A stretch of DNA of 64,000 nt. It comes from Sclerodactyla briareus. Taxonomy: Eukaryota > Echinodermata > Holothuroidea > Dendrochirotida > Sclerodactylidae. Location of the stretch: the NCBI GenBank assembly GCA_026419785.1, contig JAODTK010004710.1, forward strand, positions 248,001 to 312,000. Reading direction: 5' to 3'. This document shows positions 35,945-47,304 of the stretch, piece after piece; within the stretch, counting starts at the first letter, position 1, and the number at the start of each line of letters is the position of its first letter. Below the pieces are notes generated by a model. That model searched no databases. It saw only the letters and a list, made by a program, of their open reading frames with translations, and had not been told where the DNA came from. Made by a program: the position numbers and the translations under genes.

Positions 35945-36560
35945 CATGAGGAGGCGGATAAACCGCCCACGTGTATATCCCCGCTTTTGAGCAATCATTG
36001 GAAAAAAGTACTAAACACCCATAGAGACCTCCATTTTTGGTCAGAGACTAAGATCATGGTGTCTGGGGACTAATAACAGTCCTACATCCCCAAGTTTTGT
36101 TCAAATCCGACAAGTTAGAAAAATTGCGCAAAAACAAAAATTTTACCTCTGGTGAACCTTGAAATTAACTGTCCATGTTTATCCTGGACCAACTTTGTCC
36201 CACCCACCAAGTTTTCGTATGAATCGGACCAACTCATGTATTTTCCAAAGAAACAAAAAACAACAAATTTGAGACCTCCGTGACCTTGAAATCACCGTCA
36301 AGCAATGTTTTTCGGGACAGCAATTTTTGTCCCCACCCACCAGTTTCGTGTATCGGATAAACTTGGATTTTTCGTGTAAACCCTGCAAAATAGAGGGCAG
36401 CTGACATGCAGTGATGCCACTGTTCGATCATCCGAGATGGTCATGGGGATGAAATGTTTATTACCAAGGTTCAGTCAATCGGTATAAAGCGTTGAAGAGT
36501 TATTGAGGGGCTGAAGGCTAGAGTTTCCGGCGGCGGGAGACGGAGGCGGCTACAATCCCA
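35945..36560 (+). repeat. Dispersed repeat, copy 2 (first at 15960-16690)
   Basis: Same order of blocks as copy 1: CCCACGTGTATATCCCCGC, GAGCAATCAT, AGAGACCTCCATTTTTGGTCA, GACCTC phrases and a GGCGGCGGGAGACGG end. Confidence 0.65.
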
Positions 36561-36949
36561 CAACATAAATCCCCGGAACACTTACAGTGTTCGCGGGGAT
36601 ATAAGTACCCAGTACTATACACAATGGCGTCCCGTATAGGTACTTCTCATGAGGGCGTTGGCCTACGTGATGATGCTAAATGACAATTTGATCAGACAGA
36701 ACATTCCCGAATTATTGTGTTTACAAGGTTTTCGGTCTAAAATCGGGTGACTGGAGCTGATCGGACAACAAGCTCATAAATCCATTAGGGGAACGCACTT
36801 ACCGAATATGATCGGACAGTATCATCGTTGTATTACATAGGCCTCTACTTAATGCACCCCAACGACACTTAATACGAACAAAGACCATACAGATTTGTCC
36901 ATAGCGTCAACAAATTTAAAATGAAAGTCGAGAAAACACCAGTTCTCAG

Positions 36950-37332
36950 TCAGCATGGACCGTTTAATCCGCTTGACAGCTGCGTGACCCTCATCTCATT
37001 CCACGCCATAGCACGCAAATGACCAACACATCGCAGGCATCCAGTACCAATCAAAACCAGGAAACTCCGATCACTGCTAGGAAACAAAGTGAAGAATCGT
37101 CGTTGTTCTCCGTGACTCGGGGTTATTCCAACAAGGTCTATGACCTGGTGAATCGGAAAGGATATCATCTGTGCGCCACTGTCCCTTCGGCATTAACTCC
37201 GGTTGCACGGCGAAAGATAGGGGAGATTACATAAATAAAGCATATAATCTATTGCGACCTCCATTCCACCACTCCATTCGATTCGTGCAAGTGACTTCTG
37301 GCGATCACCTTACCGAATCCTATTTCCTGCAC
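36950..37332 (+). promoter_or_regulatory. Putative promoter and 5' non-coding exon, copy b (EPDR1-like gene 1)
   Basis: It is related to 31790-32188 and 59640-60025. Shared parts are the ACCAATCAAAACCAGGAA block (37046-37063), GAGATTACATAAATAAAGC, which contains a TATA-like ATAAATAAA (about 37232), and ATTCGATTCGTGCAAGTGACTTCTGGC. The donor CTGCAC|GTAAGT is at 37332/37333. The exon would be spliced to the acceptor at 43229, 10 bases before the ATG of the signal-peptide exon. The open frames over this block (37019-37234 and 37171-37368) are not conserved between copies, which argues for a non-coding exon. The assignment to the EPDR gene is an inference. Confidence 0.45.
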
Positions 37333-37974
37333 GTAAGTAAAGTTAATTTCTTCGATGAAGAAAGCTGAAGAATAACTATCATTGTCTTTTGATCTTACAT
37401 TGATTTTTAAGTTCTCAGACTATGTCATCATTGGAGCGATGATTTCGCCGATTTATTCAGGCGAGCGGTTGATTCAAGGCTAAAACCAATCATGGTTGAG
37501 GCTAATGTTAGATCGTGATCCACCAGCCGTTTGTTTATTTATCAGGCCCCATATCTCATATTCACTCCGTTAATCAAAGTTATTGCCCAACATTTGGATA
37601 ATTGTCTGGTAATATATCTGAAGCCACAACGAGGCTTCATTTTCTTGAAACGGGTCAGAATATTCCTTGCGTCGTGTTTTTCGTCAGTTTGAGGAAAGCG
37701 CATCAGCGCCGGTTATACTCCGTAGGAGTATATATGGTAAAACGTCAAAACATGTCATTTGTGAGGAGTGCATCATGATTACTTATCGAAAGTGCCCTAA
37801 ACATGTGAAGCCAGGTTTGCGCAACGTAACTCACATAATATTGAGGTCCTGAGCCATTTACACGAAACATACACGAGCATACACCCATACAAACACTGTC
37901 CTGACTGCCAATTCTGATATAATACAAAGCACTGGTTGTTGTCTCGCCTGTGAACGTTGTTCAAGGAGAGGCAT

Positions 37975-39350
37975 AATGGTCACTTTGTTTTGTGGGTCGT
38001 CTGTCTGTCCGTATGTGCGGTCCGATATCTCCTGAACCGTGGGATGTGAAAGCCATCATCTGCGGCCACCTTGTTGTTGGAGGTGCGTGTGGGGAAGAAG
38101 AGGTTGTCGATGTGCATTTCCACTTTTAGTCCCGAAAGACCATACTCAGTTGCATAAAGTTGCATATTTAAAGAAAAATTGGCCTAGACCCCCAGAAGCT
38201 TGCTTGGTAAAGATATCTCTGATCGGTCGTGAGATTGATGGTGATGACCGTTCGGGTGGTGTGGTATATAGTGACAACTATGACGTTGTACAGAACTGTG
38301 GAGATTCCCGGCATGAATATGATAATTAAATAGCTCTAATTTGCAAGAATTTCTGCTTATTTTTGAGTCGTCGGATTTAGACGAAACTCGGTGGAATGGA
38401 AATGGTTATCGGATGTCCCTGGATAAATGTTTCCGAGGGAGGAGGTCACCAAAGGTCTTTAATGTTACTTAATTCACATTACTTAGGATAATTTGCAGAA
38501 TTTATGCAGATTTTAAAGTTAGATGAATCCTCATGAAACTTGGTGGAGTGTACACTTTGATCATGTAAATTTTACAACAGTGTAAGGCACGTAAGGTCAT
38601 TAATGTGAATAATTTGCAAATTCACCTGCGGATTTTCGAAAGTTTGTTACGGATAAGAACAATTGGAAACTGAGTGCAGTAGGGAGGCGTAGGAGATTTT
38701 CATGGTAATTTTGGGGTTCAGTGGATAAAAAAATCAAAGCAAGTCCAAAAGGTCAAAGGTCAAGTTGCTTATTTTAGGAGTTAACAGGCAAAGAAATAAA
38801 AACTGTCAGATTTTTGGATAGGTGATAGAGCTCTGGTGCCTAATAGACGAAACAACTCCGCTCTTCGATCTGACACCGGGTCTTCAAGTTACAATAGGGC
38901 CAAAGGTAGATTTGGATACCTTTGGGCCATAGCATGGGGCGTGGTATGGCGACTTACAAAAGCTTTTGGCGTTGGTGCATACACAAGGCAAGCTTTTTTC
39001 ATTAAAAACCGTCATGTAGTCAAAGGTCAGTGAAGGTCAAATAGCTGCCAAATAGAACATTTTAATGCAAAATTCTTAGGTTTGATTGTATGCGATATGC
39101 TGATACTTGGGACGTAACGCAATTTTTTATCATCAGGAACATTTTCATAATTAACGTTGTCATCAAAGGTCAGTTCAAGGTCACTTCATGGACAAAAAAA
39201 ACTGCTCAATAGTAGATTTTCTCCACAACCTTCAAAAACTGTATGCGATAGGCGGAAATGTGAGAATGTGACTCATTAGCAAGGGGAATATTTTTAATGA
39301 AAATGACATTATCTTGAAAGGTAGTTAAGGCTAATAATCAGAAGTTCATT
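37975..39350 (+). repeat. Intronic repeat DNA with nuclear-receptor-type direct repeats
   Basis: It begins with a GTCTGTCTGTCCG...GATATCTCCTGAACCGT block, then about 120-185-bp units with TTTGCAA/GAATT and AAACT(T/C)GGTGGA phrases at about 38340, 38492 and 38612. Phrases of the form AAGGTCA follow. Three exact direct repeats of AGGTCA occur: DR1 at 38750-38762, DR4 at 39024-39039 and DR5 at 39167-39183. Such motifs bind RXR-type nuclear receptors in animals. Here they may only reflect the repeat family. Confidence 0.6.
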
Positions 39351-42110
39351 AAATCCTAATAGTTTATTCCAAAGATTCCTCTCTACCTGTCACGGAGCCC
39401 TCCAGCACCATGCCTGACAACCTTTCTTCGGCGCCCTCTGACAAAGAAAGTTAAGGCTGTTACATAACAGGAGGGGAAGGAGGTGAACAAAGCAGGCTAT
39501 GGGGGGTCAGGTTTCTACAACTGTAAGTGAGCAGCTGATATTGCAAGGTAGTGTGTGAAGTAAGCAGGGAAGTAAATGACATAGAGGTTGTTTGGACAAT
39601 ATGGTAATCTGGAGGGCACTATGATAAACTCAGTAATGGTTTGTAACCAGAGAGGTACAGGGTTAGTTGAGTGAGGATCCTGCTTAACCACCAAAAAAAA
39701 AAGACCCAGTCCTGTTGTAATGGGTGGAGTGTTTTGAGGGGATAGTCACTGAGACAAATGACGTTTGAAATATTTAAGAGGTATTGAGAGGGGGGGGGGG
39801 GGGGGGGGGGTTAATTAAGGTACGCCCCAATTACCTGATCACTTTGCTTATCTTTTTCTATGCCATCAACACCTCATTTCTGGAAAAGGGACTCCAGGCC
39901 TGTGACTTATTCACCATATAACAAGTGTATTAATAAACATGGGCTGGAAGAAAACTGGAGGTCATGCAGGTATGTCTATTTCGTATGGTGTTTTCCAAAT
40001 TTCAAAGTTGGGTCGATTTTCTGAGCTCGATTGCCTTGGTATGGTCTACCTATGTTTAGTCCCCCAAAATGTTATTTTTGACTCGAGTAATCTGGGGGTT
40101 AGGTAGTTGTATAAATTGCTCCAATCTATGGCAAAGTTCAAGTTTGTGAATTCCATTGAAATGTATAAAAGGTGTGGTCCTGAGAGTATGTGGAGTGAGC
40201 GAATTGGTCAATAGGAAGTTGAATATTGTGTCTAATTGCATAATTGCGACCATTCTTAGTCACATTTACACAAAACTTATACTCTCTATCTTTAAGTAGT
40301 CATGTTCAATACTCATTCCTACGAATTGAATTGAATCATGATAGTGGGTGTTACCAACAATCTAACAGTTCACACATTAAATGCCCTTAATTGTGTGCAT
40401 GGTGACATTAGATGGAAATTAATCGCGCAACCAGGCAGACCAATGGGGGCGATCGCCTTGCTCTTGAAATCCGGTCAGAGAGCTCTTTGGCTGTTTTTGA
40501 GTAGCAGTAATTCTTGGAAGTTTGCACATGTTACAACCTATGTTGTCCCGTCATTTTTGAGGTTACTGAGGTCAAAAGTGGAAAAATCTGCTAAAATGCA
40601 TGATGATCCACACACGCTTTAGGTAGATTAGATTTCTAACAAACTTGGATAGGCCTACTTTTTAATCTGAGGGGCCATCTTCGGTCAATAGACCAACGTC
40701 CACAAAGAGGGGCCCAAACTTGACAATATGTGCTAATGGTAATGGGTAATTGTTCAGAATTGTAATTGAAGTTGTGAACTTCCATGTATTTTCGCTTAAT
40801 TTGGGAGCAATTTTCAATCATCTTTAGGGCATCCCGGGCTTCGTCAAGGCCAAATTTTATTCGCGGCTCAAAAGGGCCAGTAAAGGTACTCACCCCTCCC
40901 CCTAGAAAAGAAAGAAAGGTTATTAAAATCATTCCACAGTCTTTCACAACACAATTTACTAGATATTGTTAAATCTTAGCCTCAGTGCAATATTACTAAT
41001 AAAATGTAACTCTCAGAGCTAGGCCTTTATACCGGGGACCTACGTGATTCACAATGGGACCAGGCCGTATGATTGCAACATGAGGCATTGTATACAGCAC
41101 ACAATGAATGGGGGGTAAGTTGTATGTCTGTAGTTCGAACTTTTGCATAATTTCCATTTCCACCCATTTGCAAATACTAGTATCATAGTCATCAATGGTC
41201 GAGGTCAAGTGTCATTGGGCTAATTGTCTCTGAAATTCCGTGTGGTCAAGCATGTGGGAGGTTGCCGTGAGGGAGGGAGGAGGAGGTGGCGGTGCCATAT
41301 TGAAAAGTTGTGGTTGAGTAATTGCAACTGCCATAGAAAACGCCTAGAAGCGAGCCTGCATGCACGTGTGAATACAGGACGGGCCGATACAATTGTGGGC
41401 AACTTTCAATTCTTCCAAGCAGGGTGGGTTGGAACATGGTGCAAAGTCCCGGGGGCCAAAGTGTGTAGGCGTTTTATATCCTATATGTGGTCAAGGTAAT
41501 TGGTTGTATGACTGACTTTGAATTGGGACACACTCTCGTCATAGCAGTGGTTTGCCGTAACAACTTCCTCACTTGAGTTGATAGACTGATAGGCTTGCTG
41601 AATTACACTTGTCTCAGTATGTGATTTTTGTTGCCTGGGTCGTGAGTAATAAGGATTGAGTTACAGTCCAAAATGGGGTGTCATCTGTCCATGTGTTTCT
41701 TTCATGGGGCGTACCACGGGGGGGGGGGGCAGAACATCCCGTGACCCAGTGATCAATACATTTTCGCGAACCCAAAAAACTGATTTTTTGCCTTCAGTAG
41801 AGGTTTTGTCCGCTGAAACGTCTACAGTGGCCCGAATTTAACCTGCTTTTCGCCTGTCTGTATAGTGACCGTCGGATGCGACGGTCAAGTTTGTCATATC
41901 TAAGTCTTCCAAGAAATTTGCCGAGCTCCCCATCGGCACCTTGTCAATTTTTTTGCCCGCAATAGTAATAATAGAAATCAGTTTCAAAACAGCATTGTTC
42001 GACGTTACCTATGGGGTACTCAACAGAAATAGTTTCTCCAGAAAATGGTAGACTTTGGGGGGAATAAAACCCGTAGAACATGTTGATCTGCATTATACAC
42101 TACGTTCAAC
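39351..42110. other. Intron DNA, no exon seen
   Basis: I recognise no coding exon. A G tract of about 20 lies at 39791-39810. A block at 41700-41835 (GGCGTACCACGG, a G run, then a TTTTTGCC...GTAGAGGTTTTGTCCGCTG phrase) recurs in altered form at 42113-42200. Confidence 0.45.
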
Positions 42111-42112
42111 AT

Positions 42113-42357
42113 CAGTGGCGTACCCAAGTGACCAATGCATTTTAAACACAAAACTATTTTTTTTTTGCAGTTGTAGTAGAGGTTTTTTGTCGCTGTTATT
42201 TTAGCAATATGCAGCAGTAATGTGTCAAGGGGCCCGTAAATTGTACTAATTTGCCAATTGGGAGGGTGAAGCATTTATGAAGGGCGCCCTTCCCTTGGTT
42301 CTGACTCAACAACCCCCCCCCCCCCCCCCCCCGATACAAATCTCTCGGTACGCGCTG
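42113..42357. mobile_element. Possible short hAT-like element
   Basis: The left end CAGTGGCGTACCCAAG and the right end CTCTCGGTACGCGCTG are imperfect inverted termini, with a long C tract near the right end. Flanks TTCAACAT and TGCACCAT agree at six of eight positions if the right border is set three bases inward. Termini of the form CAGTGGCGTA are common for hAT elements. Confidence 0.4.
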
Positions 42358-43229
42358 CACCATTACGTTTCCTAATTTTCAAACAGGGTTAACATAAGGT
42401 TCGCTGTGTGCGTATATAACACCTGTTATTTGCTTCGTTATGTGATAGTCAACCTTTAATCATTTTACTGTCGTGTAAGATCGCTACAAGTCATGTCTCG
42501 CCGTCTGTTCGTTTTAGAGTTTCGTTCGTGAGACGAAGAGTCAGTGATTGGACGCTAAGCGCGCATAAAAAACATCAGGCTACTGTTCGTCAATCAAGTA
42601 TTTGGGCACAATTCCGTCCGATTCAAGTCTTTTTTCCCTATTCAAATAGTACAGTTTTCCGTACACCATTTTGTTGGGTCGATCTTTTCGCTCGACTGGT
42701 TAACATATAACTCTCCTTGTTTGCCTCCTGCCTACCTGTTCGTTATAAGCCATTTCATCACAGGCGGAATCTGGCGGGATCCCTCCCACCGAAAAACTCA
42801 ACGCCAACTACGCTCGGTGCACTCCATTCTGCAAACATATACAACCCATAAAGTTGGAATTCGTGCGTCCTGGATTATATTAATATAGCCTACCCTGTAC
42901 TGACATGTTTAGGCAGTTCTCTTTTGCGCGTTATGACTTCCGAAGGCAACCGCTTCAGTATCCTGACACTGGCAAGAACAAATCTAATTCTCACGGGGCG
43001 CATGGGGGCCACCGACTTTCATGGGGAGGGGGAGTGCGCCCCACGCACCCCCAGGCTACGCCACTAGTTCATATAAAGGTCAGAATATAACTCACGACCG
43101 CTCCGGTTCGGCGTTATATGTGCTGGTGCGATCTCGATGTCCGGAACACAACAATATTGTTATGCAGATACCAGCCGCATACTACCACACACATTCACAA
43201 ACAATAATCAATTGTTGTTCTCTTCACAG
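42358..43229. other. Intron DNA upstream of the signal-peptide exon
   Basis: No exon is visible before the polypyrimidine tract and acceptor TCTCTTCACAG ending at 43229. A small G/C-tract palindrome ending GGCTACGCCACTAG (about 42997-43067) looks like another short element end. Confidence 0.45.
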
Positions 43230-43463
43230 ATTGTTCAAATGAAAGGGTCTCCTGCTCCTCATTGCCGTTGCTATGGCGACAGGTTCTGTTATCCCGGATA
43301 TGCTAGATAGAGAACCCGACCCCTGTGAGACGATGTCTCATTGGGAGGTCTTGCCATGAGTGGGACCATCTCACTGAGCAAAACAACAGGTTCTCGTCAG
43401 CTTCGACGGGGTCGGACTCCGAAAATGTTAAGGAGGAGAAGAGTCGTTCATGCCCGGAAAACG
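43230..43463 (+). CDS. EPDR1: EPDR1-like gene 1, signal-peptide exon
   Basis: The acceptor TCTTCACAG ends at 43229 and the donor ACG|GTAAGT starts at 43464. The ATG is at 43239. Allowing for one extra G in the GGG after codon 2, the exon encodes MKGLLLLIAVAMATGS, a clear secretory signal peptide. It continues into EPDPCETMSHW, matching the conserved Cys-x-x-P/M-x-x-W start of mature ependymin-related proteins, then EWDHLTEQNNR and an SFDG...EEK segment equivalent to the SYDGLNQRVRV-(D/E)E block of vertebrate EPDR1. About four single-base shifts, mostly at G or A runs, break the frame, so this is either a pseudogene or an indel-rich assembly. The second copy at 62542 confirms the exon. Family proteins are secreted, disulphide-bonded glycoproteins. 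Confidence 0.75.
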
Positions 43464-43599
43464 GTAAGTGCAGAACCGAAAGGGAAAAATAACCAGAAGG
43501 AGTTTGGGAGGTTCGAATTTAGGGTTCAAAGCAGAAGCAGCTAAATTTTTGGATCCCTTGACGAAGATAGAGGATGAGTCATGTCATCGTGTTATGTGT

Positions 43600-45290
43600 T
43601 TTAGTATTAATGCGCGCCCGTGGTTTGTATGTGTGTGACAACGGGGTTGTGACACGATAACGTGGTGCAAGCTGAAATTTGGTGTGTAGCTCTCTATTGG
43701 AGAGTGCAGGAATCCCTTTCCCGTCAGTGTAGGTGGTGGTCATATTTCGAGGGGAAAATATGAAGTTGGGATATGTTTGGCAATTTTTTTGCCCGTAAAC
43801 ACGATATCTATCTATATATATACCAGGTTGAATGGATAGAGCTTTATCGGGTATGTATGTTCCACATGATTAGTACATGACCCCTATCGATTTAGTATCG
43901 GGTCAAAGGTTAGCTGAGGTCGAAGTTGCAAAAACCTTGTAAACACGATAAGAACAGCTTGCTTAGTCTGGCCAAGTTGAACTTGAGTGTGTAGCTTTCC
44001 TATCGAGAGTACAGGAACCCTGAGATTGTGTCAGTATGGGCCTATGTGAAAACTGCGAAATTTGTGTCCCATTTGTTCTTCGGTCCGTAAATATGTTATC
44101 ATGAATGAATAAAAAAAATCCCTAGGCATTTTGGCTTACTGTTATAAGTGGGCAAAAGAGGTTCTATATGAATGAGCTCAATAAAAGTCTGGTGATGACT
44201 TTCGCCCCCGTTGGTGGGGGTGGGGGGGTTAAAAAAAACGGTAACATAAGGGGGTAGATTTTGCTTGTCAAGTTGTTTACACTTCAGTAATGGAAGAGGA
44301 GCTGCCGTCCGGAATCATTCAGCTGAACGAAGTATGAAATTTTTGTTGACAATTTATTGTCACACTACCAACACCGGCATATGTGTGGTCCATATCACCA
44401 GTAGCAGCAGTTACCGGCTTGCTCTCCCTAGCTGGTGAATATGTAGCCACATAACAATTACCAGAAGTTTATGGGAGATCTGTTCCGATTGTTCTTCCGA
44501 GGATTGAACAAGCCATTAGTACTCTTTGCCAGAACGATCAAGCGGACCAGAATCATTTCCTATCTGAGATCGTAAATGCAAGTGTTCTTCCGGAATGTTG
44601 GCATTTGTTATTTTCTAAGGAACCAAATTCGTAACTAAGATAACATATGGTTAGCTGATCTTGTCGAGGTATTTAATCATTGCCAGATTTATCTTCAATG
44701 GACTGGAAAGACCCGACTAACGGACTTGTCACATGCAGTCAGAGTAGGTTATGAATGATGATTGAACTCTGAGCTGGAAAATGTATCACATGATATGCGG
44801 ACTGTATTTTTTCATTCCTTGACGGACTCAGGCATTTCATGATAGTGTAGTGTATGATTGGAGTATGTGCGCTACGCTCGTGAACAAGATTTACTCGATC
44901 CCACCTGGGTGGATGAAGCTCATGCGTAGTATGTGGGTTCCTCTCATAATGAGTACATGATCTGGGGTCATATTAAAGGTCATCTAAGATTGACAGGGGT
45001 CGAAGTCTGGAAGCTCTGTGACACGGCGATTCATAATGCTTGTTCAGATCATGCTGATGTTTGGTATGTATTTTTTTTATGGTGAGTTCAATGCTCCTCG
45101 GTTTTTGGGAGTTGTTTGTGGTAGGTTTACATGGGGAAACTGGTGAATGAAACTGGAATTGGGCTTGTGAACACAATAACTTGACCCCACCAGATGGTCA
45201 AGCTCATAAATAGTATGTGGTTTCCCCCACAATAAATATATGTGCCCTATTGTTTGTGTCAGGTCAAAGGTCATTTCCCCCCCCCCCCAT
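43600..45290 (+). repeat. Intronic tandem repeat rich in GGTCAAAGGTCA and ACACGATAAC
   Basis: Units of roughly 140-170 bp recur with the order (T)GTAAACACGATA, a GTGTGTAGCTTTC-like phrase, GTACATGA(C)CCCTAT and GGTCAAAGGT. Clear starts are near 43640, 43795 and 43930, with more diverged units at about 44870-45000 and 45170-45275. An exact DR1 (AGGTCAAAGGTCA) lies at 45261-45273. The same repeat class appears near 27360-27420, 31190-31330 and 54190-54460. Confidence 0.6.
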
Positions 45291-45876
45291 TGGAGGTGAG
45301 CAGCAGTCAATTAATGGAAACCTTATAACCAACATGTCTAGAATGTTCATGATCAGTCAAGGAGTCGCTGAGTCTTTTGTGTCTCTAGCTCAACAGTGCC
45401 GATATCCCGGATTATTGACTTCTCCATGATTATCTTTAACCCACATTGACCCCGTCATTGATAGCATCAGTATTCCCCCAAGAGGGGTCGAACTTTCCTG
45501 ACGGGAAGGGAACAGACTCGCACATCAAATCTTACGTCAATAGCACCACTCTCTGCTATAGTCGTCTATTAATATGATAGTACACGGTATGACCTACACA
45601 GTTACACCACGATTGGGGAAAAATGCCCGAGCCACAACCTGTTGTCATGGTTTGAATCAGCGAAGCCGAAACTACTGGAGGGAGGGCATACTTGTGAAGC
45701 AATGAGCTGAACATTCGGGCAATGTCTGATTATTTTCTTTTTCTCTGCCCAAAGTTGCTCTATTCTTTGCTCGAATTTCCATCAATCGATGCCCGAAGTG
45801 TCGACTCGTACGCCTAGGATACCCATGGGGTGTTTCATTCATGTTAGTACCATACCTTTTCTTCCACCTTCAACAG

Positions 45877-46088
45877 GTTTTATGAGTATATCATGGAGTA
45901 TAACACCAACACCCTGTACACCATCAATCTTAACTACAAGGCCTGCAAAGTTACTAACCTGACCCAGCCATGGCAGAACATACCTCCCCCACTCGACGCT
46001 ACCTTGAAGACGAGTATGAAATGGGGCCCCCGGGGTCAGGAATCAACGTCAAGGAGTGGGTCAGACCGCCCTACCCTGTCCAGGAGAG
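45877..46088 (+). CDS. EPDR1: EPDR1-like gene 1, central exon
   Basis: The acceptor CCTTCAACAG ends at 45876. The frame reads FYEYIMEYNTNTLYTINL, a Lys-Ala-Cys, then VTNLTQPW and PPPLDATL. After a one-base slip near 46010 it reads DEYEMGPPGSGINVKEW. This matches the central block of EPDR1 proteins (FEYI, a C before the LTQPW motif, then (D/E)xYxxGxPxxxIxVxEW). NLT is an N-glycosylation site. The first frame would be continuous with the previous exon if the TTTT at 45878-45881 were TTTTT, which points to homopolymer error. The donor is probably AG|GTCAGT at 46089; GTAAAAG at 46093 is an alternative. The phase with the last exon agrees only if one further indel is allowed. Confidence 0.82.
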
Positions 46089-46092
46089 GTCA

Positions 46093-46989
46093 GTAAAAGG
46101 GAGGATCCCTCTCCCAAGATGTACCATCCATTCTGTTGTTCCATGTTGGATGAATCTGCGGTTGTGCCACCTGTGGTGGATGGGGGAACGCTGGGTAATA
46201 TGATGCCAGGGTATAACACCCTGGTGCTACCATGGGGGATGAGGGCCCTGGGATCAGTATTCAGGGTCAAACTGTGCATGAGGGCAGGGAACAGGGGGAG
46301 GGGTGGGTCCTTCCATGGCTGGTACTACGGTACCAGGGGTCTGCCGAACCACCCCATACATGGAGTACGAGTATGTCAGCTGGAAGAGGTAACAACAGGA
46401 GACGGGCGATGAGAAGAGAGCAGGAAAGGGTGTAAGAAACCTCGTTCCAGGGCCTGTGTGGCTAACAATGCATCTTAAACCACTACCGGTACCATGGAGG
46501 GTACCCTGGAGGGTACCATGGAGGGTACCCTGGAGGGTGAGAGTGCTGGGGGAGGACAAGATAGCTTGCTCAACGATGTCGGTTTATCCCACCATCTCCT
46601 GACAATAGTACATGTAGGCCTATTGGGGACAATGTAAGATTGAGCGCGGGATCGAGCTGGGTTGAAATTTAGGTCAACTCTAGAGTGGCCGCATATAGGG
46701 CCGTGAGGACATGTGATAGAGAGGGGAGTGGGTACTGTCATTGACTTCGAAGCAATAGAAGGAACATATTTGACAAAAGTGCTGCATCCAGGTGTGTACC
46801 CTTGCCGGGCCTTGAGTAGGTTTGTTCCTCCGCTCAGTAAGTATATCATAGAGTAATGACTTTGAAATAGAGTGGAAAAGCGTGAGCGACTTCTTCTACT
46901 TCTACTTCTATGCAAATACTCGTCAAAGCCTGTTCAGCAACTAAACGAGGTGTGTGATGTGGTGCCTCATGAAATTTGGCACCAGGAGC
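46093..46989. other. Intron 3 start with GGTACC minisatellite
   Basis: The stretch is GC-rich. At about 46488-46541 the units GGTACC-ATGGAGG and GGTACC-CTGGAGG alternate four times. A 118-codon frame at 46056-46412 overlaps it but lacks ependymin motifs and runs past the donor, so I do not call it coding. Confidence 0.5.
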
Positions 46990-46994
46990 ACAAA

Positions 46995-47304
46995 CTAAAA
47001 CCCCGACTCGATGAGACCCCTCCTAAACTCATCCGCATATGAACTCATTACGTCTTGAGGGAGAGTGTCCCAATCACGTGTAGCCTTTGTTACAATCTTG
47101 CTAAAAATAACATCTTCCAACAAATTTAAACTGATGGGGAACAGGTCTAGATTTCAAGACAGGACTGGGAATCCAAGTCTGTAGATTGTGTGAACAATGT
47201 AACCAAAACTTTAAATAGCCTACTGAACTTGCAAAACAGAGAAATATGACTCGAGAGAAGGCAAATAAACACATACAAGGATTTGATATGGAACAATGAA
47301 ACAT
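46995..47304 (-). pseudogene. LINE reverse-transcriptase C-terminal fragment
   Basis: On the minus strand a frame reads VLKSRPVPHQFKFVGRCYF. With one T fewer in a T5 run it continues SKIVTKATRDWDTLPQDV and reaches a stop at 46995. The pattern (Y/F)-F-x-x-x-(T/A)-x-R-x-W-(D/N)-x-L-P-x-x-V is the typical C-terminal tail of Jockey/CR1-like LINE polyproteins. No polymerase domain lies upstream. It is joined to the dispersed repeat arm B, so the repeat may have captured or derived from a LINE 3' end. Confidence 0.55.

Noticed and set aside
37019-37368. Two overlapping frames over promoter copy b as a protein gene
   Set aside because: The frames are not kept in copies a and c, while the splice donor is, so a non-coding exon fits better.
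43230-43463. Intron inside the signal-peptide exon of EPDR (GTGAGT near 62671 in gene 2)
   Set aside because: Gene 1 lacks the GT at that place and the protein aligns to the family without a gap, so the apparent stop is better explained by G-run indels.
46056-46412. 118-codon frame next to the central EPDR exon
   Set aside because: It starts in a different frame from the conserved exon, runs through the splice donor into GC-rich minisatellite-like DNA, and has no ependymin motif.
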